Positions 9,151 to 17,068 of a stretch of 64,000 bases of DNA are shown here, one piece after another. Numbering within the stretch: the first letter of the stretch is position 1; every line of letters starts with the position of its first letter. The stretch covers positions 193,346-257,345 of the forward strand of contig NZ_MSXW01000061.1 of the NCBI RefSeq assembly GCF_001945445.1. Reading direction: 5' to 3'. The position numbers were made by a program, and so were the translations under genes. Below the pieces are notes generated by a model. It made no database searches. It saw nothing but the letters and a program-made list of their open reading frames with translations, and was not told the DNA's origin. The DNA comes from Pseudomonas sp. PA27(2017) (lineage in GTDB: Bacteria; Pseudomonadota; Gammaproteobacteria; Pseudomonadales; Pseudomonadaceae).

Positions 9151-9203
9151 TAAGCTAATCATTAAATGTTATTGGAAGGATATTTTTTATAACCATAAAT
9201 TTC
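9151..9203 (+). promoter_or_regulatory. AT-rich probable promoter region of tauABC
   Basis: The 283-base gap between the divergent permease and tauA contains one strikingly AT-rich stretch (TAAGCTAATCATTAAATG at 9151-9168, then TTTTTTATAACCATAAAT). Promoters of sulfonate-uptake operons are usually AT-rich and activated by CysB or Cbl under sulfate starvation. No precise -35/-10 or CysB site can be fixed by eye. Confidence 0.4.
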
Positions 9204-9268
9204 TCGCAACAGCGCCACTGAGGCGCAGGCAGCCGGGACGGCTCGGTGCCCATTGCGAGGAGTTGCTC

Positions 9269-10252
9269 ATGAAACATGCCTTAAAGACCCTGCTGCTCGC
9301 CGTCGTGGCTGCCACCAGCCTGCAGGCCCAGGCGGCCGATATCGTGATTGGCTACCAGACCGGCGTCGACCCGTCCAAGGTCGCCCAGGCCGACGGTGCC
9401 TACGAGAAAGCCATCGGCGAGAAGCTCGACTGGCGACGCTTCAATTCCGGCCCCGAAGTGGTGACCGCCCTGGCGTCCGGCGACGTGCAGATCGGCAACC
9501 TCGGCTCCAGCCCTCTGGCTGCGGCCACCTCGCGAAAATTGCCGCTGGTGACCTTCCTGGTCGCGGCGCAGATCAACGCCGCCGAGGCGCTGGTGGTACG
9601 CAACGGCAGCGGCATCGACACACCCGAGCAGCTGGTTGGCAAGACCATCGCCACGCCGTTCGTGTCCACCTCCCACTACAGTCTGCTCGGTGCCCTCAAG
9701 CACTGGAACATCGACCCGAGCAAGGTGAAGATCGTCAACCTCAACCCCGCCGAGATCAACGCGGCCTGGAAGCGCGGTGACATCGATGGCGCTTTCGTCT
9801 GGTCGCCGGCCCTGGGCGAGATCAAGCGCAGCGGCAAGGTGCTGACCGATGCCGCCGAAGTCGGCAAGTGGGGCGCGCCCACCTTCGAGGTGTGGGTCGC
9901 TCGCAAGGATTTCGCCGAGAAGCACCCCGAGGTGCTTGCCGAGTTCGCCGGCGTGACATTGGGCGCTTTTGCCGACTACCAGGCCAACGCCGCCAAGTGG
10001 ACGGCCGACTCCGAGCAGGCCAAAAAGATCGCCAAGCTGATCGGCGCCAACGCCGCCGACGTTCCCGAGTTGCTGGCCGGCTCGACCTACCCCAACGCGC
10101 AGCAGCAGGTGAGCGCCGAGCTGCTGGGCGGCGGCACCGCCAAGGCCACCGCACGCACGGCTGAATTCCTCAAGGAACAGAAGCGCATTCCCGCCGTCCT
10201 GCCGGACTACTCGCCCTACGTGAGTGCCGAGTACGTGCCCAAGGCGCAGTGA
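9269..10252 (+). CDS. tauA: Taurine ABC transporter, periplasmic substrate-binding protein
   Basis: A 327-residue periplasmic binding protein. The signal peptide is residues 1-20 or so (KTLLLAVVAATSLQAQA, cleavage before ADIVIGYQT). Stretches such as ALASGDVQIGNLGSSPLA, STSHYSLLGALKHW and WKRGDIDGAFVW read very close to E. coli TauA. It captures taurine or similar alkanesulfonates for import as a sulfur source. The start has a strong GCGAGGAG site 7 bases upstream. It is first in tauABC; a terminator-like hairpin follows it. The dioxygenase gene expected after tauC is broken here. Confidence 0.92.
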   Translation: MKHALKTLLLAVVAATSLQAQAADIVIGYQTGVDPSKVAQADGAYEKAIGEKLDWRRFNSGPEVVTALASGDVQIGNLGSSPLAAATSRKLPLVTFLVAAQINAAEALVVRNGSGIDTPEQLVGKTIATPFVSTSHYSLLGALKHWNIDPSKVKIVNLNPAEINAAWKRGDIDGAFVWSPALGEIKRSGKVLTDAAEVGKWGAPTFEVWVARKDFAEKHPEVLAEFAGVTLGAFADYQANAAKWTADSEQAKKIAKLIGANAADVPELLAGSTYPNAQQQVSAELLGGGTAKATARTAEFLKEQKRIPAVLPDYSPYVSAEYVPKAQ

Positions 10253-10278
10253 ACCCGAATCACCTTCACGACAGGTTC

Positions 10279-10302
10279 GCCCCTCTTCGGAGGGGCTTTT
10301 TT
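10279..10302 (+). terminator. Intrinsic terminator / attenuator between tauA and tauB
   Basis: GCCCCTC (10279-10285), loop TTCG, GAGGGGC (10290-10296), then six T. This is a textbook rho-independent terminator with a stable tetraloop. It sits inside the tau operon, with the tauB ribosome site (TTGAGGAG) only a few bases downstream. It should reduce transcription into tauBC, giving more binding protein than membrane components. Confidence 0.85.
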
Positions 10303-10318
10303 AATTGAGGAGTCGACC

Positions 10319-11107
10319 ATGAGCCGACTGAATGCCGAGCGGGTCAGCCTGAGTTTCGAGCGCCGCGGTGAGGCGCAGGTGATCCTGGATAACTTCGACC
10401 TGCAGATAGACAAAGGTGAGTCGGTGGTCGTGCTCGGCCCGTCGGGCTGCGGCAAGTCGAGCCTGCTCAACGTGCTGGCCGGTTTTCAGCCAGCGGGCAG
10501 CGGCCGTGTGCATATCGACGGTAAAACCCTGCAAGGCCCGGGCGGCGAGCGCGGCGTGGTCTTCCAGGACGATGCGCTGATGCCCTGGCTCGATGCCCTC
10601 GACAACGTCGCCCTGGGCCTGCGCCTGCGTGGCCTGAGCAAGGCCGAGCGCCATGCGCGGGCGCTGCAAGTGCTGGAGCTGGTCGGCCTGGCCAGCCATG
10701 CCCACCATCAGGTCGGCGAGCTTTCTGGCGGACAGCGTCAGCGCCTCGGCCTGGCCCGGGCGCTGGCGGTCGACCCGGATTTCCTGTTGCTCGACGAACC
10801 CTTCGGCGCCCTCGATGCACTGACCCGCGAGCGCATGCAGGTGCTGCTGCTCGACGTCTGGAAGCGCACCGGCAAGGGCCTGTTCCTGATCACCCACAGC
10901 GTCGACGAGGCGCTGTTCCTGGCCACCGACCTAATCGTGCTGGATGGCCCGCCCGCTCGCGCGGTGCTGCGCCGGCAGTTGCCGTTCGCGCGCCGTTATA
11001 CCGCCGGCGAGCCCGTACGTTCGATCAAGGGCGATCCCGCCTTCGCGCAGTTGCGCCAGGAGCTGCTCGACATTTTCCTGCAGGAGCCCGCCGGCCATGT
11101 CTACTGA
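10319..11107 (+). CDS. tauB: Taurine ABC transporter, ATP-binding protein
   Basis: A 262-residue ABC ATPase with Walker A GPSGCGKS (residues 40-47), Q-loop VFQDDALMPW, signature LSGGQRQR (135-142), Walker B FLLLDE with catalytic E160, and H-loop ITHSVDEA. This arrangement is typical of the nitrate/sulfonate/taurine importer group. It energises uptake by TauA and TauC at the cytoplasmic face. GAGGAG precedes the ATG. The 3' end overlaps tauC by 11 bases, suggesting coupled translation. Confidence 0.92.
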   Translation: MSRLNAERVSLSFERRGEAQVILDNFDLQIDKGESVVVLGPSGCGKSSLLNVLAGFQPAGSGRVHIDGKTLQGPGGERGVVFQDDALMPWLDALDNVALGLRLRGLSKAERHARALQVLELVGLASHAHHQVGELSGGQRQRLGLARALAVDPDFLLLDEPFGALDALTRERMQVLLLDVWKRTGKGLFLITHSVDEALFLATDLIVLDGPPARAVLRRQLPFARRYTAGEPVRSIKGDPAFAQLRQELLDIFLQEPAGHVY

Positions 11108-11912
11108 AGCGCTACGCAGTACTCTGAACGTCCGCCGTCGCCGCCTTGCCATCGGCCTCGACCGCCGCCGCGTGGCCGCCTTCGGCACCCTGGCCGCGCT
11201 GGCGAGCCTGTGGTGGCTGGCCACGCACCTGGGCTGGATCGACACCATCTTCTTGCCGGCGCCCGAGCAACTGCTGGTGGCGCTCAAGGGCTTGCTGCAC
11301 GACGGCTACCTGGACGCCACCCTGTGGCAGCATCTGAGCACCAGCCTATGGCGCGTGCTGATGGCCCTGCTGGCGGCGGTAATCACCGCCGTGCCGCTGG
11401 GCATCGCCATGGGTCTGAACCCGACGCTCAACGCCGCGCTCGACCCGCTGGTGGAGTTCTACCGGCCCATTCCGCCTTTGGCCTATCTGCCGTTGATGGT
11501 GATCTGGTTCGGCATCGGCGAGCTGTCCAAGGTGCTGCTCATCTACCTGGCGTTGTTCGCGCCGCTGCTGATCGCCACCGTGGGCGGCGTGCGCCGCGTC
11601 GACAAAGCGCGCATCCAGGCGGTGCGTTGCCTGGGCGCCAGCCGTCTGCAGGTGGTGCGCCACGTGATTCTGCCCAGCGCGTTGCCGGACATTCTCACCG
11701 GCTTGCGCATCGCCCTTGGCGTCGGCTGGTCGACGCTGGTGGCTGCCGAGCTGATCGCTGCCAATCAGGGCCTGGGTTTCATGGTGCAGTCCGCTGCGCA
11801 GTTCCTCGCCACCGACGTGGTGGTGGTCGGCATCCTGCTGATCGCCGGTATCGCCCTGGCCATCGAGCTCGGGCTGCGTGTGCTGCAGAAGCGCTTCGCA
11901 TCCTGGAACTGA
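11097..11912 (+). CDS. tauC: Taurine ABC transporter, permease
   Basis: A 271-residue inner-membrane permease with about six hydrophobic segments. The binding-protein-dependent transport motif that docks to the ATPase is visible near residues 180-200 (RCLGASRLQVVRHVILPSALP). It forms the sulfonate channel with TauB. ATG 11097 lies inside the end of tauB and is preceded by AGGAG. It is the last intact gene of the operon; the following 300 bases hold a dioxygenase remnant. Confidence 0.92.
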   Translation: MSTEALRSTLNVRRRRLAIGLDRRRVAAFGTLAALASLWWLATHLGWIDTIFLPAPEQLLVALKGLLHDGYLDATLWQHLSTSLWRVLMALLAAVITAVPLGIAMGLNPTLNAALDPLVEFYRPIPPLAYLPLMVIWFGIGELSKVLLIYLALFAPLLIATVGGVRRVDKARIQAVRCLGASRLQVVRHVILPSALPDILTGLRIALGVGWSTLVAAELIAANQGLGFMVQSAAQFLATDVVVVGILLIAGIALAIELGLRVLQKRFASWN

Positions 11913-11977
11913 CTGCTGAGCGGGCCTGAATAGATAAAGACCTATGACCACCGTATTCGAACGCATCGGCCAGGCCC

Positions 11978-12182
11978 TTGGCCAACTGCTCGGCAGGCCT
12001 CGAGGCGCTGCCCGTACCGATTCGCGTGCACCTGGAGACCGGGCGCAAGGGCCTGTTCGTCAGTGAGGCGTTCACCACCTGTATCAACGAGCTGGGCCGC
12101 CGGGGCATTGTGCTGGCAACCACCGTTGCGTATAGCGCAGCGCATGACCATCCGCGGTGTCGCGATCGACAAGCACCTCGGA
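11978..12182 (+). pseudogene. Remnant of tauD-type alpha-ketoglutarate-dependent dioxygenase
   Basis: Directly after tauC, 12008-12103 reads PIRVHLETGRKGLFVSEAF and then TTCINELGRR. This closely resembles the TauD segment around PVVRTHPETGRKSLFVN with its following TTRINEL, which contains the alpha-ketoglutarate-side region. In another reading frame, 12120-12182 reads PLRIAQRMTIRGVAIDK, like the C-terminal arginine region of TauD (PQRRIMHRATILGD). The N-terminal two thirds and the segment between the two matches are missing, and the frames differ. So this is a deleted and frameshifted relic, without a usable coding sequence. A short open frame starting at ATG 11944 has no recognisable similarity. 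Confidence 0.7.
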
Positions 12183-12231
12183 CAGGCGTTTGTCGGTCGC
12201 AGATCTGCCGGGGCAGGGGCGCATGCGCGGG

Positions 12232-14637
12232 TCAGAAGTCGCCTCTTAGCGTGAGCATGTAGCTGCGCGGTTCGCCGTAGGTGGTGCCACGCGTCCAGTA
12301 GCCGGTCGACGCGAAATACTTGCGGTCCAGCAGGTTCTGCACATCGATGCCCACCGTCCAGTGCGGGTCGAGCTGGTAGGCCGCACGGGCGTCGAAGATC
12401 GCTCGTCCGCTGTTGCTCACCCCGTTGTAGGCATCGTGGTAGCCATTCTGGGCCGACACGCCAGCGCCGACACTCGCGCGGCTCCAGGCACCGGGCAGCG
12501 TGTAGTTGGTGTTGAGACGCAGCATGTGCTTGGGGGTTTGCGCCGAGATCGGCCCGCCACTCGATTGGCGGGTGGTGTTGAAGGTGTAGCCGGCCGCCAC
12601 CTGCAGGCCCGGCAGCAGTTCCCCGCTGGCCTCGGCCTCGAAACCCTTGCTGCGATTGATGCCGTCACCGTTGAGCCAGCAGCGGCCGGCCGGGTCACTT
12701 GGGCAGGCGCCGTCGTTTTGCATGTCGCGTACCGCCACGTCCTGCTGCTCGATGTAGAACAGCGCGAAGGACAGGTTCAGGCTTTTGTCGAACAGCTCGC
12801 CCTTGAGGCCGGTCTCGTAGTTGGAACCCACCGAAGGATCGAGCAGGCTACCGGATACCGTGCGGTAATCGGCCTGCGGCAGAAACACGTCAGCGTAGCT
12901 GGCGTAGACCGACCATTGCTCGTCCAGATCATAGATCGCGCCCACGAATGGAGTGAATTCGTGTTTCTGCTCGTTGACCGACACGCTGTCGTCGTTCCAC
13001 GCCTCGGTCTTGTACCAACTCAGGCGCGCGCCGAGCACGAAGCTCAGGTCCCGGGTAGCGCGCAGGCGCGTGTTCAGGTAGGTGCCGTACTGGGTTTCGA
13101 AGGTGTCGTTCCTGGCGTCCCAGCCCTGGCGCGCGAGTTCAGGCACGTTGTCGTGGCTGGGGGCGAAGACGTTGAGCGGTAAGGGGCTGTCCAGGCGTAC
13201 CGTGGCGTCCTTATCGTTCAGCTTGCGCCTTGACCAGTTGGCGCCCACCGTCAGGCTATGGGTCAGGCCGAAGGCCTCGAACTCGCCGTCCAGGTGGCCG
13301 TCGGCGGCGTTGGAGGTGGCGTCGAACTTGTGGTAACTGATGTCGTTGACCTGCGGGCCGCCTGCCACGGCGTACTGCAGGGAGTCCTCGGCGCTCCATT
13401 CGATGGCGCTGCGGTTGTAGCTGCTCTCGGTGTGCGACAGCGCCAGCTTGCCGGTCCAGCTGTCGTTGAAACGCTGGGTGATGTCGGCAAACACCTCATC
13501 GACGCGGGTCTGCATCTTGGTCCAGTCCTGCCCCAGGTAGGTCGAGCGTTTCAAGTGTGGATTGCTGCCATCCGGGTTGGTTGGCAGGCCCAGCACGCTG
13601 TAGCCATCGGTGCGCAGCGTCTGGCGGCGCAGCCCCAGGGCCAGCGTGGTGCTGTCGCTCAGGTCGCTTTCGACGATGCCGTACAGCAGCGGCCTTTTGG
13701 AGGTGGTGACGTCGGTGAAGTAGCCACGGTCTTCGTAGGCGGCGACCAGACGGCCGCGCAGGCTGCCCTGCGGATTGAGGCGGCCGCTGGCGTCCAGATC
13801 CAGGCGGTAGTTGTCCCAGGATCCGGCACGCGTCATGACGGTGAAGCGCGGGTCGGCGGTCGGTCGCTTGCGCACCAGGTTCACCGCGCCGCCGGGGTTG
13901 CCCGCGCCGACCAGCAGTCCGGAGGCGCCACGCAGGACTTCCACGCGGTCGAACAGGGCCATGTCAGGCACCATCAGGCCGGTGTAGCCATAGGCCAGGC
14001 CGGGTACACCGTCGACCATGTAGCTCTCATCGCTGAGGTCGAAGCCGCGGGAACTGAAATGGTGGTTGCCGTAGCCGCGATTGGCGCGGGTTATGCCAGG
14101 GGTCTGGGCCATCACCTGATCGAGGGTCACCAGGTTCTTGTCATCCATCAGCTTGCGGGTTACCACGGTGACCGACTGGGGCGTTTCACGCAGCGACCGC
14201 GCTGTCTTGCCGAGCGTGACCGCGCCGGAGGTGTAGGAACCCGAGCCTTCGGTGACCTCACTGAGCCCCATGCCGTTGATGTTGGTGGCGCCCAGTTCCA
14301 GTGCTCCCTGTGCCTGCACTGCCGGCACCACGCTGAACGCGCCACTGCTGGTGACTATTACCTGCAAGCCGCTGTCGCCCAGCGCACGTTGCAGGGCTTG
14401 CAGCGTGCTCATCGCGCCGACGATGGCCGGTGCCCGTTTGTTGGCCACCAGCGCAGGGTCGAGCGACATGACCTGGCCGCTCTGGCGGGCGATGGCATTG
14501 AGGGTGGTGCCCAGACCAGCAGCCGGCAGTTCGAAGTTCAGCAGTTGTTGCTGAAGGTTTGACTCGGCATGGGCGATTGCCATCGGCAGCCCTGAGGTCA
14601 GTGCGATAGCCAGGGCGAGAGGCCAGGGTTTGAACAC
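12232..14637 (-). CDS. TonB-dependent siderophore receptor with N-terminal signalling domain
   Basis: An 801-residue outer-membrane receptor. A signal peptide (about residues 1-24, ending AHA) is followed by a secretin/TonB short N-terminal domain (about 30-85, LLNFELPAAGLGTTLNAI), which in FpvA/FecA-type transducers contacts the anti-sigma factor. The plug (RETPQSVTVVTRKLM, FSSRGF, VEVLRGASGLLVGAGNPGG) and a 22-strand barrel ending in aromatic F (RGDF) follow. The start is taken as GTG 14637 because AGGAG lies 7 bases upstream and the signal peptide begins there. It imports a ferric siderophore, identity unknown, and should induce its own gene through the adjacent FecR-like and ECF sigma proteins. 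Confidence 0.9.
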   Translation of the reverse strand: MFKPWPLALAIALTSGLPMAIAHAESNLQQQLLNFELPAAGLGTTLNAIARQSGQVMSLDPALVANKRAPAIVGAMSTLQALQRALGDSGLQVIVTSSGAFSVVPAVQAQGALELGATNINGMGLSEVTEGSGSYTSGAVTLGKTARSLRETPQSVTVVTRKLMDDKNLVTLDQVMAQTPGITRANRGYGNHHFSSRGFDLSDESYMVDGVPGLAYGYTGLMVPDMALFDRVEVLRGASGLLVGAGNPGGAVNLVRKRPTADPRFTVMTRAGSWDNYRLDLDASGRLNPQGSLRGRLVAAYEDRGYFTDVTTSKRPLLYGIVESDLSDSTTLALGLRRQTLRTDGYSVLGLPTNPDGSNPHLKRSTYLGQDWTKMQTRVDEVFADITQRFNDSWTGKLALSHTESSYNRSAIEWSAEDSLQYAVAGGPQVNDISYHKFDATSNAADGHLDGEFEAFGLTHSLTVGANWSRRKLNDKDATVRLDSPLPLNVFAPSHDNVPELARQGWDARNDTFETQYGTYLNTRLRATRDLSFVLGARLSWYKTEAWNDDSVSVNEQKHEFTPFVGAIYDLDEQWSVYASYADVFLPQADYRTVSGSLLDPSVGSNYETGLKGELFDKSLNLSFALFYIEQQDVAVRDMQNDGACPSDPAGRCWLNGDGINRSKGFEAEASGELLPGLQVAAGYTFNTTRQSSGGPISAQTPKHMLRLNTNYTLPGAWSRASVGAGVSAQNGYHDAYNGVSNSGRAIFDARAAYQLDPHWTVGIDVQNLLDRKYFASTGYWTRGTTYGEPRSYMLTLRGDF

Positions 14638-14735
14638 GGGGATTCTCCTGAAAAGTGAGGTCGTCAGGAGAGAGGTGCAACGAGATATGAAAACCGGACA
14701 CGGATGCGAAGGATATTCATTCGTTATCTGGCGGA

Positions 14736-15686
14736 TTAACCGCGGGGGCCGATCAGGGTCAGCCAGGGGCCATAGCGCTCTATCCTTAGTGGCAGGGTTT
14801 CGGCCAGCGCTGCCAGTGTGCGGTCGCTGTCGTCCAACGGGAAAACACCCTGGACACGCAATTGCCGTACTTGCGGAGCGAGCCGTAGCAGGCCGCTGCG
14901 ATAGGCGCGCAATGCGTCGATCACCGTCTCCAGCGGCTCGTCGAGCACACTCAGTTGTCCCTGCAGCCAATCGGCGCGATAACGCTGGTCGCCTGCCAGG
15001 CGCCTGATGCCTGTCGGTTGCAGCGCGGCGGCCTGGCCCTCCTGCAGGTCAAGATGGTGCCCCGTGGGTTGCGAGACACGCACCGAGTGCTGCAGAACTA
15101 CCACGCGGCTCGACTCGGCTTGGCGTTCGACCATCAAGCGTGTGCCCAGCGCGCGCGCTTCGCCGTGGGAGGTACGAACCACGAACGGCCGCGCCGGGTC
15201 GGCGGCCACCTGAACCAGCAGCGCTCCCTGGCGCAAATGCAGCAGACGATGCTGCGCGCGCAGGTCGAGGTCGACTGCACTGTCGGCATTGAGGGTCAAT
15301 TGGCTGCCGTCGCTCAGGGTCAGGGTACGTCGCTCGCCGCGGCCAGTGCGCAGATCGGCCAGCAGGACGCGACCGGGATCGCTGCGCGCCGCCAGCCACA
15401 GGCTGCCGCCAAGCAGGCCGAGGCCGACCAGCCCGCGCAACAGGTCACGACGGTTGGGTTCGCTATGCAGCAGGCTATCGCGCAGGTGGCCGGGCGCCTG
15501 GCGCACCCGTTCGTAATGACCGCCCAGGCCGCGTTGCAATTGAGCCCAGGCCTGCTGATGCGCCGTATCGCTGGCCAGCCAGGCCTCGAAACGCGCTTTT
15601 TGCCGAACGCTCGGGGTACCGGCGCGCAGCTGTACCATCCAGGCGATGGCCTCTTCTGCAGCGCGCCCGAGTGGAGCCTCGCTCAT
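14736..15686 (-). CDS. FecR-family anti-sigma factor / signal transducer
   Basis: A 316-residue protein with an N-terminal cytoplasmic DUF4880 helical region (AAEEAIAWMVQLRAG, then FEAWLASDTAHQQAWAQLQ), a single membrane segment near residues 90-108 (LLRGLVGLGLLGGSLWLAA), and a periplasmic FecR domain (GERRTLTLSDGSQLTLNADS). It relays the occupied state of the TonB receptor across the inner membrane and controls the ECF sigma factor. The ATG at 15686 overlaps the sigma gene stop as ATGA, so translation is coupled. An upstream in-frame ATG would lie deeper in the sigma gene. Confidence 0.9.
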   Translation of the reverse strand: MSEAPLGRAAEEAIAWMVQLRAGTPSVRQKARFEAWLASDTAHQQAWAQLQRGLGGHYERVRQAPGHLRDSLLHSEPNRRDLLRGLVGLGLLGGSLWLAARSDPGRVLLADLRTGRGERRTLTLSDGSQLTLNADSAVDLDLRAQHRLLHLRQGALLVQVAADPARPFVVRTSHGEARALGTRLMVERQAESSRVVVLQHSVRVSQPTGHHLDLQEGQAAALQPTGIRRLAGDQRYRADWLQGQLSVLDEPLETVIDALRAYRSGLLRLAPQVRQLRVQGVFPLDDSDRTLAALAETLPLRIERYGPWLTLIGPRG

Positions 15687-16186
15687 GGTTGCATGGCGCT
15701 CAGGTAGCACTGACGCAGCGCCTGGGTCATATAGCGGCTCACCGTACGTTCGGACACGGCCAGGCGTCGGGAAATCTCGACATAGCTGAGTTCGTCGAGC
15801 TGGCTATACAGGAAGGCTCTCTTGACCACCAGTGGCAGCCCATCGAGGGCCTGGTCGATGGCATCCAGAGCCTCGAGCAGCAGCAGGCGCTCTTCGGGTG
15901 AGGGCATCAGCGCCTCGGGCACTTGTGCCAGGCGCTCCAGGTACGCCAACTCCAGGCGTTTACGGCGGTGACGGTCAAAGATCAAGCGGCGCGCGATGGT
16001 CGACAGAAACGCGCGCGGCTGCTCGATGCTCGCCGGGTCGACGCGCGCGTTGAGCATCTGGCAAAAGGTCTCGGCGGCGGTGTCTTCGGCATCGGCCCGG
16101 TTGCGCAACTGGCGCTGGGCGTATTGCACCAACCAGCGATGATGATCGCTGAAGAAAAAACCTAGCGCGTTGGAATGGCTGCGCAC
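15683..16186 (-). CDS. ECF sigma factor (FecI/FpvI type)
   Basis: A 167-residue extracytoplasmic-function sigma factor. Region 2 is at residues 10-75 (DHHRWLVQYAQRQLRNRADAED ... TIARRLIFDRHRRKR), and region 4 with its helix-turn-helix is near residues 115-160 (LPLVVKRAFLYSQLDELSYVEIS, then VSERTVSRYM). It directs transcription of the downstream receptor gene when released by the FecR-like protein. The start shown is a GTG at 16186; no in-frame ATG precedes region 2. A Fur-like palindrome lies 25-42 bases upstream, consistent with iron control of the whole module. Confidence 0.9.
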   Translation of the reverse strand: MRSHSNALGFFFSDHHRWLVQYAQRQLRNRADAEDTAAETFCQMLNARVDPASIEQPRAFLSTIARRLIFDRHRRKRLELAYLERLAQVPEALMPSPEERLLLLEALDAIDQALDGLPLVVKRAFLYSQLDELSYVEISRRLAVSERTVSRYMTQALRQCYLSAMQP

Positions 16187-16210
16187 AGCGTGACGTTCCG
16201 TAAAGGGTGC

Positions 16211-16228
16211 TAATGTTTCTCATTCTAA
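16211..16228 (-). promoter_or_regulatory. Candidate Fur box upstream of the ECF sigma gene
   Basis: On the minus strand this reads TTAGAATGAGAAACATTA, containing the interrupted palindrome AATG-n5-CATT. It is AT-rich and partly matches the Fur consensus of NATWAT-type repeats. It sits just upstream of the sigma factor start, where an iron-responsive operator would be expected. The match is imperfect and was judged by eye. Confidence 0.4.
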
Positions 16229-16359
16229 AGTTCATTGGCAAATGCCGGCAATCGTCATCGGCATGGCGCACCACGAAAACCTGAACTTAGCAGCGCGCTC
16301 CAGTGACTGATTGATTAAGGGCGATCAGCCCACCTCAATTCACAGCCCTGGAGGCGGAT

Positions 16360-16575
16360 ATGTCGGATCATCACACTTACAAGAAGGTCGAGCTGGTTGG
16401 CTCGTCCACCTCGAGTATCGAAGATGCCATCAACAATGCACTGGCCGAGGCCAGCAAGAGCATCCGGCATCTGGAGTGGTTCGAAATCACCGAAACCCGT
16501 GGTCACATCGCCGATGGCGCGGTGGCTCACTATCAGGTCACTCTGAAAGTCGGCTTCCGCGTCGCCAACAGCTGA
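16360..16575 (+). CDS. Dodecin family flavin-binding protein
   Basis: A 71-residue protein that fits the dodecin family over its full length: YKKVELVGSSTSSIEDAINNA gives the first strand and helix, then LEWFEITETRGHI carries the flavin-stacking tryptophan, and YQVTLKVGFRV the final strands. Dodecins assemble as hollow dodecamers that store or buffer flavin. GGAGGCG lies 6 bases before the ATG. It is transcribed away from the ECF sigma gene and followed by a DUF1161 gene. Confidence 0.9.
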   Translation: MSDHHTYKKVELVGSSTSSIEDAINNALAEASKSIRHLEWFEITETRGHIADGAVAHYQVTLKVGFRVANS

Positions 16576-16687
16576 TCGCGGGCCTGGGCAGCCGCAGGTA
16601 CTTGCCATAACGGCGATCTGCGGCTTTATTGAGTCGGGCCACTTTTAGGCACCCGGCGTTGTTCACTGGTACGAGGGAGCGTTTGTG

Positions 16688-16909
16688 ATGAAGAAAGTGT
16701 TGTTTGCAGCAGGCCTGATGGCACTCGCTGGTTCGGCTTTCGCGGCCAAGGACTGCGAAGAGCTCAAAGGCGAGATCGATGCGAAGATCCAGGCCAATGG
16801 TGTTGCGTCCTACACCCTGGAAATCGTCGACAAAGGCAGCGTGACCGATCGCCAGGTGGTCGGCACCTGCGGTGGCGACACCAAGGAAATCGTCTACCAG
16901 CGCAATTGA
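16688..16909 (+). CDS. DUF1161 small exported protein (copy 1)
   Basis: The product of about 73 residues has a signal peptide ending in SAFA, then a mature part starting KDCEELKGEIDAKIQANG with two cysteines (CEEL and GTCGG) that could form a disulfide. It ends VYQRN. It matches the DUF1161 family, small periplasmic proteins of unknown function. ATG 16688 follows GAGGGAG; a GTG one codon earlier is an alternative. A clear terminator follows. A second copy is at 20263-20517. Confidence 0.85.
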   Translation: MKKVLFAAGLMALAGSAFAAKDCEELKGEIDAKIQANGVASYTLEIVDKGSVTDRQVVGTCGGDTKEIVYQRN

Positions 16910-16923
16910 TGACGATGGTTCGA

Positions 16924-16957
16924 AGCCGGCTCGCAGCCTCTGCGCAGCCGGCTTTTT
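16924..16957 (+). terminator. Intrinsic terminator after DUF1161 gene
   Basis: AGCCGGC (16924-16930) pairs with GCCGGCT (16947-16953) around a 16-base loop that can pair further internally (CGCAG/CTGCG), followed by TTTTT. It ends the dodecin/DUF1161 transcription region. Confidence 0.8.
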
Positions 16958-17068
16958 ACTGCCTGCGATTTGTCACGAGTTGGCCTGAGCCGGTTGGGAG
17001 GCGTAGGATAAGACCTACTGTTTTACTCGGGTAAGGCCTCGGCGTTATCCATCAGCAAGGGTTTTCTC

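Noticed and set aside
11944..12066. Short open frame starting MTTVFERIGQALGQLLG after tauC
   Set aside because: It is about 40 codons, overlaps the tauD relic in another frame, has no clear ribosome site and resembles no known family.
14706..14735. Possible second Fur box (GATAACGAATGAATATCC on the minus strand) before the TonB receptor gene
   Set aside because: Only the first eight bases resemble the consensus; the second half does not form the palindrome.
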